Of a DNA stretch of 64,000 bases, positions 44,186 to 55,066 are shown piece after piece. Under the pieces are notes generated by a model, which worked only from the letters and a program-made list of their open reading frames with translations, was not told the origin of the DNA and did not search any database. Numbering within the stretch: position 1 is the stretch's first letter; the number at the start of each line of letters is the position of its first letter. Source of the stretch: Cryptomeria japonica (lineage: Eukaryota > Streptophyta > Pinopsida > Cupressales > Cupressaceae); contig NC_081412.1 in the NCBI RefSeq assembly GCF_030272615.1, positions 548,420,488 through 548,484,487 of the forward strand, given 5' to 3'. The position numbers and the translations under genes were made by a program.

Positions 44186-46695
44186 AGAATGATCTTAAGG
44201 ATAGTCTCTCTCAAGTGTTCTCCAATTAGTTCTAGCAAAATCAATATTAGAATTTTGTAGTTCATACTTATATTGTTCTTCATCTGACATTTGTCTCTTA
44301 AACAAATGGATTATATCAACACACACATCTTTAGTACTGCAAGTTCCTTCTTTATTATTTTCAATAAATTCATTTGCATTTTGAAGTTGACATACTTGTG
44401 TACATGATAAAGAGATTTATTTTACTAGTTTTAGTCTTCTTTCAAACTCAACTTCTTTTGAACTAATAGTCAATCCTACTTGACTATCTCTTAGTTCTTT
44501 TATGGTTATGCCATACTTCGGTACATCTTACTCTTTATTTGATAGAAATCTGATATTTCTAGATGCTTGATCCATATCTATTTATACTTCTTGTGGCATT
44601 ATTTCTTTGTCTTTTTCATCTCCTTTCTTTTGTTGTCTTATATATGCCTCTTTCTCTAGATTCTGAGTTCTTCTTGTCTTCTTTCTAACTCCATCTTTTA
44701 TTTTTTAATAGACAAATCTTCTTTTGTGATAGCTTCTTGCTCTTCATTTTTTTCTTCACTTGATATACTAGATGAGACATCTGGATCCCATTCATATTCA
44801 TTTGAATATGTCTCTAAACCATTGTCTAGGACTACACCACTATACCACACAAGAATGTTGTATGGTACAAAAACTCTCTAATTTATGCCATCTCTATTTT
44901 CACTGTTTCTAGAATATCTTGTTCAAATTTTGCATTTGCTTGTATTTCTTGAACTTATTGACAAGATTCTTCTTTTATTTTGATTGCAATCTCCTCTTCT
45001 TGTTTCTCATGTTCTTCTTGTCTCTGCTTATTGTTTACTATTTCTACTACTTGATGTAGCTTTTCTTGCCATTTTTCTTCTTTAGAGACTGATTTCTTTC
45101 TCCACATTGGTTGTTGATAATTATGGTGCTTTTGATTACATTTTAGATATACAATTCCTAATTTATCTTCTTTAGATTAATAGTGAGGACAAATAGGTTC
45201 TAAAATACCTTGATGTCACTTACCAATTGGTCCTTTTCCTTCATATTCCATTTTTTGCATGATCTTATAACCATTGCCATATTGTTCTATGGGAATATTG
45301 ATTTCTGCAGCTATTGCTATAGTTTCATTTTCATCTTTTTAAAATCAACCAAGAATGTCCTTGTCTTCAGTTTCTTCTTCAAGTGTTCCAGCTCTAACAA
45401 ATGATCTGTTAAACATGTCTTTTGATTTCTTTGAGGTCTGTGATTGGATATTTGTAGCCTTTCCATATGACTTAGGTGAAAGTGGAAAATTATGCAAAGA
45501 ATATTTTCCCATTCTTTCATCATTTAATTTGATCTTTTTCTCAAAGGTTTCCCATAACTTTTCTTGAATCTCTTTGGTAGGATATATTGATTCTCTATTA
45601 TGTGGAACTCTTGTATGTTATGTTGGCTTCAGATTATTGCAATATTGGCTAGAGTCTGCAATTATGGTGACCTCTTGTCCTTCATGAGGAAATTTTACAC
45701 ATTGATGATATGTAGAAGAAACTTCTTGCATGTTGTGAATCCATGGCCTTCCCAAAAGAATGTTATAAGAGAGGTTCAAATCTAAAACCTAACATAATGT
45801 ATTCCTTTCCACATGTCCTATTTTGATTGGTAACACCACAGTTCCTTTAGAAGAACGCTCTGCTTCATCATAAGCCTTAATATTTTCTTCTTTGGATCTA
45901 CTGCATTTTCTGAATATCCCAAAGCTTGTATTAAACTTAATGCACAAATGTTTAAGCCTGCTCCACCATCTATGAGTATGCATTTGACACGAGTTTTATT
46001 AATGGCGACTTCAACATTTAAGGGAGCATTGTGAGGATGTTGCAAGGACACATCATCATTTTCTAAAAATGATAAGCAATGAGGGCTTTAAGGTGTCCCA
46101 CCATGTTTTGGAATTGATCCACATCCAAGTCTTTTGAAACTGTTGTTTCTACTAAAGCTTTTTCCAAAATTTCCTTATGCATAGGTGAAACTTTGAGAAG
46201 TTCTAAAATTGATATTTGAGCGAGTATTCTCTATAATTTGTCTACTAAATTGTATTGTTGTGAAGTGGATGTTGAGTCTTTTGTTATACCCGGAAAGGTG
46301 ACCTTCTCTTTGCTTCTCATAGTGACATTGATTGGCTCTAAAGGTGTGTTATCTTTAACAATGTTGACATTTACCACATCATCATATGTATAAGTGTAGT
46401 TCACTTTGGCTTTTCCTTTGTCATCTTTTAATTGGGATTGTTCACCTTTGTCAAAATTTAGAAGTGGAGTTTTGAAAGCTAGGTGGGATTCTTTTGTCTT
46501 ATGGCTATCCATTGTGATAGTTCCATTATCGATTAGATCTTGGATAAGGTGTTTCAATCTCTGAAAATCATTTGTTTGGTGTCATTTATTCTAATGGTAA
46601 TTACAAAAATGTTAGTCATTCTACCAATTAGGCTTGATTTGTGGTTCATAACTTCTTGCTTCTGGTAAAATAATCAGTTTATTTGCAAGAAGAGT
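44186..46695 (-). pseudogene. Gypsy-B gag C-terminus, protease, G-patch and linker
   Basis: Minus-strand order: a decayed zinc-knuckle segment with RLKHLIQDLIDNGTITMDSH (about 46565-46500), protease CILIDGGAGLNICALSLIQALG (about 45985-45920) with the DGG active site, a G-patch remnant near 45290-45200, then a charged linker. Frames change repeatedly (46557, 46051, 45983). The 3' end at 44186 corresponds to Gypsy-C about 23575, where array-E begins. It matches 21007-23575 of Gypsy-C throughout. Confidence 0.85.
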
Positions 46696-48026
46696 TCTTA
46701 AAGCTGATTCCAATTGTTCTCCAATGTTTGTGAATTTCCTGCGAGGATTGGAGAAGAAAGACTTGGATTTATTACTTTCTTGATTGTTATTGTTTGGGAT
46801 TTGACAAGTGATAGATTAAATATTGGTTGTTGTTTTGTAGCACTATTATCGTCATTTCCTCCATTGATGACATTCTTATTCTTTGACCAGAACTTGGGTT
46901 TGTCATTGTTGTCATTCTTGTTGTTATTGTTGTTGTAAGAATTATGGTAAAGTTTTAGCTCTCCTTTCTTTACCATCGTGTTTTCTATTTTCAGACCATT
47001 CTCAATCATCTTGGTGAAGGAGGGAGGACATTGCATTTTTAGTCAATAACTCATTTCACTGATAATATTATCAATGAATATGTCCATCTTTTCTTGATCA
47101 GGTACATCTCTTGGATACCTATTAAACATTTGTTTCCATTTTTGCAAGAAGATCATAAAAGATTCACCATTCTTTTGTTTAACATTGCATAAACCTAGCA
47201 TTGTTATCTCATTCCTTACATTGTAGGAGTATTGTGAAATAAATCTATTCATGAGTTATTCAAAAGATTTGATTCCAGATGGTAATCTTGAAAACCATTC
47301 CATTGATTGACCATTTAAATATCTAGGGAAAAGATGCATCAGGTAAGTTTCATCGTGTGTAAATTCCATACTCATAGTACAAAACTCCCTAATGTGATCC
47401 TGAGGATCATATTTTCCATCATATTTGTCATATTTAGGGATTTTGCAATGTTGTGGAAATGGTATCATATTTAATTTTTTATCAAAAGGATATGGGCAGA
47501 TATCTTTCAATGAGTACTTCTTGGAGCTTGTTCCATTTTGCATATCTTCTATCTGTTGCTGTAGAATTTGCATTTGTTGAGTGAGATTTAACAACAGATT
47601 ATCCATATAGTTTCTCCTTATTTCTTCGTAAGTTCTTTTATCACTATGCTCTCTTATTATGTCATCACGTTCTTTTCTTGTCTCTTCATGACTTTCTTTG
47701 TTTACATCTTCATTATTTGGATCATATGTGTTTTGAATGTTACTCGCCTTCGCATCTTGTTTCAAGTTTTCCATGTTAAATTCTTGTGGCAATTTAGCTC
47801 TTGATTTTGCCAACATCAAAATATATTTCTTGTTTTTCTTTGCCAATAATTTTTCCATTAGTCTATCAAATTTGAAATCTTGCTCAAGGTCTCTAATGGT
47901 GTTATTGACCGCTTCTTCATCAACAACGGTATACCCAAAAGTTTGTAACATCGGATTATCTTCTTCCTCCATTTGTTTTTGTTGTTTTCTAAGTTGTTCG
48001 TATTGAGCTCTATTCCAAACTAGCAT
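46696..48026 (-). pseudogene. gag: Gypsy-B gag (capsid region)
   Basis: Starts MLVWNRAQYEQLRKQQKQ and reads in one frame of about 440 codons with stops only near 47254 and 47038. It has the gag capsid blocks NMIPFPQHCKIPKYDKYDGK, HIREFCTMSMEFTHDE, LNGQSMEWFSRLPSG and RNEITMLGLCNVKQKNGESF. A poly-Asn run is near 46930. It lacks the LINE-G insertion and therefore shows the uninterrupted site. More intact than the Gypsy-C gag. Confidence 0.92.
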
Positions 48027-48405
48027 GTGATTGTTTCAAAAATTTTGAAGTTTTCAAAGGACAAGTCAATAGGTGATTATTGGTTTAGGAAGATATGCTT
48101 TATTGATTTTACCATTATTGTTTGTTCATTGTGATAAAGCATCTCTTTGTTGAAAAGCATGTCCTTGCAAAATTTCTCTGTCAAACTATCCTGCAGCCAC
48201 GTAAATACTGATGAAAACAATGTAGGAATGTCCTATGTTTAATATGATCTTGCGATTGATATACAAGAATCTTATTCTTTTTTGAGTATTTTTATAACTG
48301 GGTTTTCTTTTCTTAAGGTAATACTTAAAAGTCATATAAGCATCTGATTGTTTACAAGTTTGTTTGATTCCAAAGTTGGTGCAATTCTGATTTTGATATG
48401 ACCTA
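48027..48405 (-). other. Gypsy-B leader, gag-proximal piece
   Basis: Untranslated leader between gag and LARD-F, matching 17170-17555 of Gypsy-C. No gene. Confidence 0.75.
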
Positions 48406-48410
48406 GGTTT

Positions 48411-49199
48411 TGTTGGCAAATGCATACTCCAATGAGAAATTGTAGGTGATTGAAGGTTTTTTCATTGATGGAAACCTTGCAATCATATGATACTGGAAAG
48501 ATAGGATACCGGCACCGGCAATGACAAACTCTACACTAACACATAGAACACCGGCAGTGAAAGGAAGGATACCGACACCCTGGCCGATAGGGATTTTGTT
48601 TGAAATATATTTTGTAATTAATTGTAAAATCATTGTAAGCCGACATGGCAAGTTGTAATATGACTCATATACATATGAGATCATTTTGTAATAGGAAATA
48701 GGTGTGATAGGATGCGAGATAAGCAGACCTAATATATGAATTATAGGTTAAAGGTTTATGTATGCAGCTAAGCTTAAACCAGTACTGGATCTGGCATAGC
48801 AGATGCTAATTTGAAGTAGTACAAGACATTGGATTAATATAATCCATTTTGTAAGTTAGTGTGACTTATTTTGTAATTGAGTAGTGAGCTCTAGGCACTT
48901 GGCCTCCTTGCATGTGCAGGCCCCTATTGTAAGAGTAATATTCCCTTATTGTCTAGTAAGTGAATATTGTGGGTCACAAATCCCACCAAGGTTTTTCCCA
49001 CACCAGGTTTCCTCGTTAAAATACTGTGTTATGGTGTGCTTCTCATATGGTAGTTGTTGTTCTTGTTTACTGCATTATTTCTTGTTTACCGGTACATAAT
49101 TTTAATATGCTTTTCATGTTTTAAGTCAAGTAAATTTACTAAACCGGTAAGATACTGATTCACCCCCCCCCCCTCTCAGTATCTTTGGGAATCCTAACA
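48411..49199 (+). repeat. LARD-F 5' LTR, 789 bp
   Basis: TGTTGGCAAATGCATACTCC to GAATCCTAACA. Rich in ACCGGCA motifs. A C11 run lies near 49163-49173. Confidence 0.93.
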
Positions 49200-49201
49200 A
49201 T

Positions 49202-49213
49202 TGGTATTAGAGC
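49202..49213 (+). other. LARD-F primer-binding site
   Basis: TGGTATTAGAGC two bases after the LTR; initiator-Met PBS with one C-to-T change. This places the element with copia-type elements. Confidence 0.9.
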
Positions 49214-49270
49214 CTGGTCCTCTATTTTTAGAAGCCTAATAGCTTGAGGAAGATCTTGTCACCAGTAGAA

Positions 49271-50343
49271 ATGGAAAACTTGAGAGAACAATTGAAAACA
49301 GCTCTTTCAGACTATGATGCAGAAAAGGTGAAGAATATCAAACTTGAAGATGATCTAAAGGCTACTCAAGATATCATTCAAGCACTTCAATAAAATATTA
49401 CCATTGAAAGAAATAAAAGAAGAGAACTTTGTGAAAAGATGCAAAATGAGGATGATGAAAAGGAAACTCTTAATGATCTGGTAAACAAGCTAAGACAAGA
49501 GATCAATACAACACAAAATGAGATGCAGGATATGACTATGAGATTTTGTAAAGAAAGTGAAGATAGAAAGAAGAATGAAGAAGACTTGGCTAGAAGACTA
49601 AATGATGCTGGAAATGAAAACACAAGACTTGGTCATGAAAATGATATGTTGAAGATAGATCTAATGAACATACAAAATGACAGAATTGAACTCATAAGAT
49701 AGAAAGGAATCTTGGAAAGTGAACTAACTACTGCAAATCATCACAAGGAAAGATTCAAGAAAAGTTCAGAAGAATTTGGTGACATGCTGAAGAATTAGAA
49801 ACCTAATGGTGATACAAATGGCCTTGGCTTTGAATTTGGTGAAAGCTCCGGTACTACAAACAATCATGATCATAGCAAACAGGTAAGACAACCCACTGCT
49901 TATAAGTTTAATGGCAAATGCTTTAACTATAACAAGTATGGTCATAGAGAAAATCAATGTAGATCTAGAATTATCAGAACACTAATACACCCACTGTTCA
50001 ATGTTCTAAATACAATAAAGTTGGTCATAATTCAGAAAATTGCAGAATGAATGTGAGATGTTATGTTTGTGGCAGATTTGGGCACTTATCTAATCAATGT
50101 AGAACACATACCAACATAGGTTATGGGAAAGCTATTCAAAAGAACAATGTGACTTGTTATGCCTGTAACAAGATTGGACATATTGCTAAATTTTGTAGAA
50201 GTAAGGCATCACTGGCAAATAACAAAGGTCCTAGTTTGAAAGGTAAAGAAAAAGTTGAAGAGGTAAAGCAAGAATTCTCAAAACAATGGATCAGAAAGTC
50301 AGATCATAATGTTGATGTGATTACTCCTCCACCGGCAAGATAG
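49271..50343 (+). pseudogene. LARD-F coiled-coil protein with zinc knuckles (gag-like)
   Basis: ATG at 49271 (MENLREQLKTALSDYDAEKV). The first 150 or so codons are heptad-rich coiled coil (LVNKLRQEINTTQNEMQ, about 49477-49530). Then come up to four CCHC-type knuckles: CFNYNKYGHRENQC (Cys lost), a second near 50000-50042 in another frame, CYVCGRFGHLSNQC (about 50059-50100) and CYACNKIGHIAKFC (about 50155-50196). Stops at 49391, 49700 and 49797 and a frameshift near 49985. I see no copia capsid (UBN2) domain, so this may be only the nucleocapsid part of gag fused to a coiled coil. Confidence 0.75.
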
Positions 50344-50686
50344 AGTAACACTCCACTGGCAGGAGACTCTTCATCTAACTGAAGAAAATTCTTTTGGGGG
50401 TTTAGAAACAAAATGAAAAACATGCTATTATTCCCTCGGTTGATAGTGAGAAGTAGAAATTACTTCTATACCGGCAGATGACTTAAGTTGTGACTTAACC
50501 AGCAAGCATTAAATGTGGTAGTTGGCAAAAATAACATTATAAAGCAAGTGTTTTGGCTCCATTTTATTCACCGAGCATTCAAATCTTTGAGAGTGCGGAA
50601 ATTCCCGAGCGAAGGTACTCCAAGCAAAGAAGTGAAGCAATCCATCCAAGAATTCATCCTTAAGGTAGATTCAGGTATTTATAGTT
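50344..50686 (+). other. LARD-F spacer between the two reading frames
   Basis: 343 bp without a supported gene. An intergenic spacer this size could hold a splice acceptor or internal ribosome entry; none is identifiable. Confidence 0.5.
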
Positions 50687-53600
50687 ATGGCATCTTCATC
50701 CACTCCTGAATTTATTGCAAACCCTACTGTTGTTGAAGTTGTTAAGCGACCTAGACCCGTTTTTCAGCTAGTTCCCAAAATTGCTAAGAAAGATGATAGC
50801 ATAGGTGCATTCTCTCAAATCCCTAAAGGAGTAGTATATGTTGAAGACCCTAGAATGTATATACATTGTCACATTGATGAACTAGGTGATGATGAAATTA
50901 AAAATATGTATGAGACTATAATCTGTGATGAATCTGGAAATGTCAAACTTGAACATAAGATAGTAGAAACCATAGGTTTCACTGAAATACTTAGTATCTT
51001 GGATTTCCCCAAGGATATCATAAGGATTGTGTTAAGCAGATTACATGGTGAATTCTTCTGGTTAGACTCTATTCATAAAATCACAAAAGAAGCAGTAAAA
51101 GTTGTAACAGGGTTACCCTCCACTGACAACAGACCTGACAAAACTAAGAAGGTCTCAAATGACTTAGCGACAAACCTAACCGGTGCAACATTTGATAAGA
51201 GATCTCTAAGGGTAAATGATGTGAATGATACAAATATAAGATTTATTAGTATGATCTTAGGTTATAAGGCTACACATGCAAACAGGTTAAACTCAATTTC
51301 TAGCCTATGTATTAAGAGTGCCTATGATATGGTAAATGATAATGCAAGAATAGACATATGTGAATGGCTTAGAGATGAGTTGATAGACAATTTGGGTAAG
51401 ATGAAAAGAGACAAAAAGGGGACATTCAGATTTGGAAACTTACTTGTTTGTCTGATGCTATACATAAGCAAACAAGTACCCAGTATTGGTGCTAAAGATT
51501 TTGGATTTGATATACCGGTAGGAAAGAAACTATCAAAACTATTAAACAATATGGGAGAGAATAGGGAGAAAAACATAAATGAGCATTTTCAAGCATTTAA
51601 GGCTCGAATGAAGAATAGAGTAAGACTATCACAAGCTATTGTGGATAAGTATCAAAAGGAAATCTATTTTGTGATCAAGAAAGATGAAATTTGGATGGAG
51701 GTAGTTATCCCTAGAACCATCTGGGTAACTGAAATGGGATATGAGACAGATAATAACATCATAGAAACTTATGCAAAAACCCTCCTTGAAGCTCCTAATG
51801 AACCGGAAGAGAAAGTATTTGGTAGTGCAGAAACAATTGAGAGCACTATACAATCAAGGAAAAGAGTTAAGAAGGTAGAAGGAACCATTAGAAAAGGAAC
51901 CCGATAGGCAAAGGAAATCAAGGAAGATGTGCTAAAACAAATTGGTATAACTGAAAGTGAGTTGGAAGAACTTCAACCGGAAACTCACCTTTCACCAATT
52001 GGATGTTCTTCAGAAAGTGACATTGTTGTATTCAAGAGAGTTGAGAGGAAAAGAAAACCTTCACCAGCACCTTCTCCTACACTAAAAAGGACAAGACAGA
52101 AGCAACAGGCAGTAAGGCCTCTGACAAAGAAAATGACTCCTAAGAAGAAGAAGGTGAGACAGACTATTGCTCCTCTAGACAAACTTCTTACTAAAATTAC
52201 AAAGGATGATAAGTTAAAGAACATAAATAAACTGTACAATACACTATCGGCTGATGATAAGGAAAGTATAGAGAACAGTGTAATTCTACACTTAGCTATA
52301 TACAAGAAATTTTTGATGCAAATTGTTGATGAAATTCCAAATGACTTGTATAGGATATTAGAAGCTAGAAGATTATCTATTGTTGAACTAGATAAAAAGA
52401 TTAAAATTGAAAAATTACTGGCAGTGCATCCAGTTAACTCACCTGATGAAATAGACAAATTAATCAGTGAGGCTAACTGGACAGTATTCTCTACTACTCA
52501 CCAGTATGTAGCATTAATGGCTGGCAGAGTAACTGAAGTATCTGAGGAAACAACTGATGGATGGGATATTTTCTTTGTGGAGAAAGAAAAAGAGGAAGGA
52601 TTACTCAGACCTAATACTACCAAAGTATATCAAAAGGACATAGCCAAGGGTAAAGGCAAGGTAGGTGGACCACCAAGTTTAAAAATAACTGACAATATGC
52701 CCCCACCTTCTTCAGATACTCCACCGGTAGACACTATTGCAAATCAACCAGCCACTGAGAGTATGGAGACTTTGGTAGAAGATACAAACCCTGAATCAGA
52801 AATTTTATATACTGTAAATGTAGATACTCAGGAAGTTAATGTCGTGGTTGAGAGAGAGACCATTGAGGATAAGGAGAAAGATGTGACCATTGAGTCACCG
52901 GCTGCAGAGGTTGAGTTAAACACAAAAAAACCTAAACAAATAGAGCAATCGGTAGAGGATACAACTGAGAAACCGGTAGATATAATAGACAAACCATCTG
53001 AAGAACCGGCTAAGAAAAGTTCAGAGACACAAACTGAGGAACCGGCAATTGAAAGCTTAGAGAAACCATCTAAGACACATTTGGAGAAACCCAAACCGGT
53101 ATAGGTTGAAGTACAGGTACATATAGAGATAGTGCCACCTGGCCAAACTGAAAAGCCGAAAACTTTGTTTGTGGAAATTCAAACTCAGACAGACCTACTA
53201 GAAGTCAAACCAAGCAAGGAAATAACTACAATTGGTAGCATGGCTATGGTAAAAACTATTGGACAAACATCTGGTATAGCTATGACAGAATTTAGACCTA
53301 CTAATGTAACTGAGGTCTTATTAGATTCAATAAAGAAGATCACAAAATGCAATGCACAATCCTATAAGGCTATTGACTATACTATACCAATTCTTAAATT
53401 GATAGCACCAAAGTGCAGTGTTGAGAATAAATATTCTTTAGGTCAACTAGACACATTGTCTAAGTTTATCACTAGAAACCTAATAACTATTGATCAAATA
53501 AATGAGGATACATTTAAGGGGAGAATGATAAAAGAAAAAGAGAATTTTTTTGAGGATATTGTAAATAAGAACAAGGAGAAAATGGATACTCTATTACCAG

Positions 53601-54097
53601 AACTTGGAGAAATAATTCTTGACTTCAAGAAACTGTACAAGGATACTTGCAAAACAAATGTCTTAACAGAGGATCTTGACAAGGAGATCAGCAAATCTCA
53701 AGAGAAGTTAAATAATATTGTTGACAATTTGATTAGAACATCAGATTCATTTTTGGAATTAGAAAAGAAAATTGCAGAGCAGGAAGAGAAAATCAAGAAA
53801 TTGGAGAAAGACAAAAAGTGAATAAAGGATAAGGCAAAGGACTTAAAATGCAGACTTAGTCCAAGCCTAGAGTATCTTATTTCCTTAAGAAAAGAAGCAT
53901 CTGAGGCTCTGGTTCCCAGACTGAAGACACCAGAAGAGAAAATGCACATACTCACTAGTACAGTGTAGAGAACACAAGAGGTAATAAAAGACTGCAAAAC
54001 ATTTAGCAATGGTATAAATTTAGTTTTGATAGATATCTTTCAAATTGTAACCCACCGGTTACAAGAATCCAGCCAGGGCTCCACTGATAGTGAATGA
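50687..54097 (+). pseudogene. LARD-F long unknown ORF (about 1,137 codons)
   Basis: A single frame from ATG 50687 (MASSSTPEFIANPTVVEVVK) to TGA 54095-54097, broken only by stops at about 51905 (TAG), 53102 (TAG), 53819 (TGA) and 53966 (TAG). The first 400 residues are globular, with GFTEILSILDFPKDIIRIVL, RLHGEFFWLDSIHKITKEAV and KVVTGLPSTDN; this pattern recalls plant transposon-associated domains but I cannot name the family. Next is a basic segment (about 52030-52190), then a long acidic, Pro/Thr-rich low-complexity part (52660-53230). The last part is helical, with coiled coil at about 53640-53820 (LELEKKIAEQEEKIKKLEKD). No RT, integrase or protease motifs. It takes the place of pol. Function unknown. 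Confidence 0.75.
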
Positions 54098-54259
54098 CGA
54101 CCTTTGTCATTGATATCAAATGGGGAGTAGTGGGATGAGAAAAATGGTCAGAAGGAAGGGACTTCTTCTGCTCAGGGGGAGCATACAATTTTGGTAAGAC
54201 AATTTTGGCAGACTATTTTTTTTGGACACTTTTTTCTCATGAGTGTTGCCATCAATGCC

Positions 54260-54271
54260 AAAGGGAGAGAT
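54260..54271 (+). other. LARD-F polypurine tract
   Basis: AAAGGGAGAGAT directly before the 3' LTR; this is the usual plant copia form (CCAAAGGGGGAGAT). Confidence 0.88.
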
Positions 54272-55061
54272 TGTTGGCAAATGCAAACTCCAATGAGAAA
54301 TTGTAGGTGATTGAAGGTTTTGTTATTGATGTAAACCTTGCAATCATATGATACCGGCAAGACAGGATACCGGCACCGGCAATGACAAACTCTACACCGG
54401 CACACAAAACACCAGCAGTGAAAGGAAGGATATCGACACCCTAGCTGACAAGAATTTTGTTTGAAATATATTTTGTAATTAATTGTAAAATCACTGTAAG
54501 CCGAAATGGCGAGTTGTAATATGACTCATATATGTATGAGATCATTTTGTAATAGGAAATAGGTGTGATAGGACGTGAGATAAGCAGACCTAATATGCGA
54601 ATTATAGGTTAAAGGTTTATGTATGCAGCTGAGCTTAAACTAGCACTGGATCTGGCATAGCAGATGCTAATTTGAAGCAGTACAAGAAATTGGATTAATA
54701 TAATCCATTCTGTAAGTCAGTGTGACTTCTTTTTGTAATTGAGCAGTGAGCTCTAGGCACTTGGCCTCCCTGCATGTGCAGGTCCCTATTGTAAGAGTAA
54801 TATTCCCTTATTGGCTAGTAAGTGAATATTGTGGGTCACAAATCCCACCGAGGTTTTTCCCACACCGGGTTTCCTCGTTAAAATACTATGTTATGGTATT
54901 CTTCTCATATGGTTGTTGTTATTCTTGTTTATTGCATTATTTCTTGTTTACCAGTACATAGTTTTAATATGCTTTTCATGTTTTGAGTCAAGTAAATTTA
55001 GTAAACTAGTAAGATACTAATTCACCCCCCCCCCCTCTCAATATCTTTGGGAATCCTAACA
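54272..55061 (+). repeat. LARD-F 3' LTR, 790 bp
   Basis: TGTTGGCAAATGCAAACTCC to GAATCCTAACA, followed by the GGTTC flank. About 8% different from the 5' LTR by hand count over 420 bases. Confidence 0.93.
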
Positions 55062-55066
55062 GGTTC

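Larger units (their letters stand above)
48411..55061 (+). mobile_element. LARD-F: large non-autonomous LTR retrotransposon
   Basis: LTRs of 789 and 790 bp flank 5 kb of internal DNA with an initiator-Met PBS and a polypurine tract. The flanks GGTTT (48406-48410) and GGTTC (55062-55066) form a 5 bp duplication with one mismatch; the empty site is readable in Gypsy-C at about 17160-17180. Internal genes are a coiled-coil/zinc-knuckle gag-like frame and one very long frame. No protease, integrase, RT or RNase H is recognisable. I count about 33 differences in 420 LTR bases (about 8%), mostly transitions at C/G-rich sites. Confidence 0.9.

Noticed and set aside
51985-53694. Several hydrophobic or Ser-rich minus-strand frames in LARD-F
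   Set aside because: Complement of the long plus-strand frame; composition follows from its acidic and lysine-rich codons.
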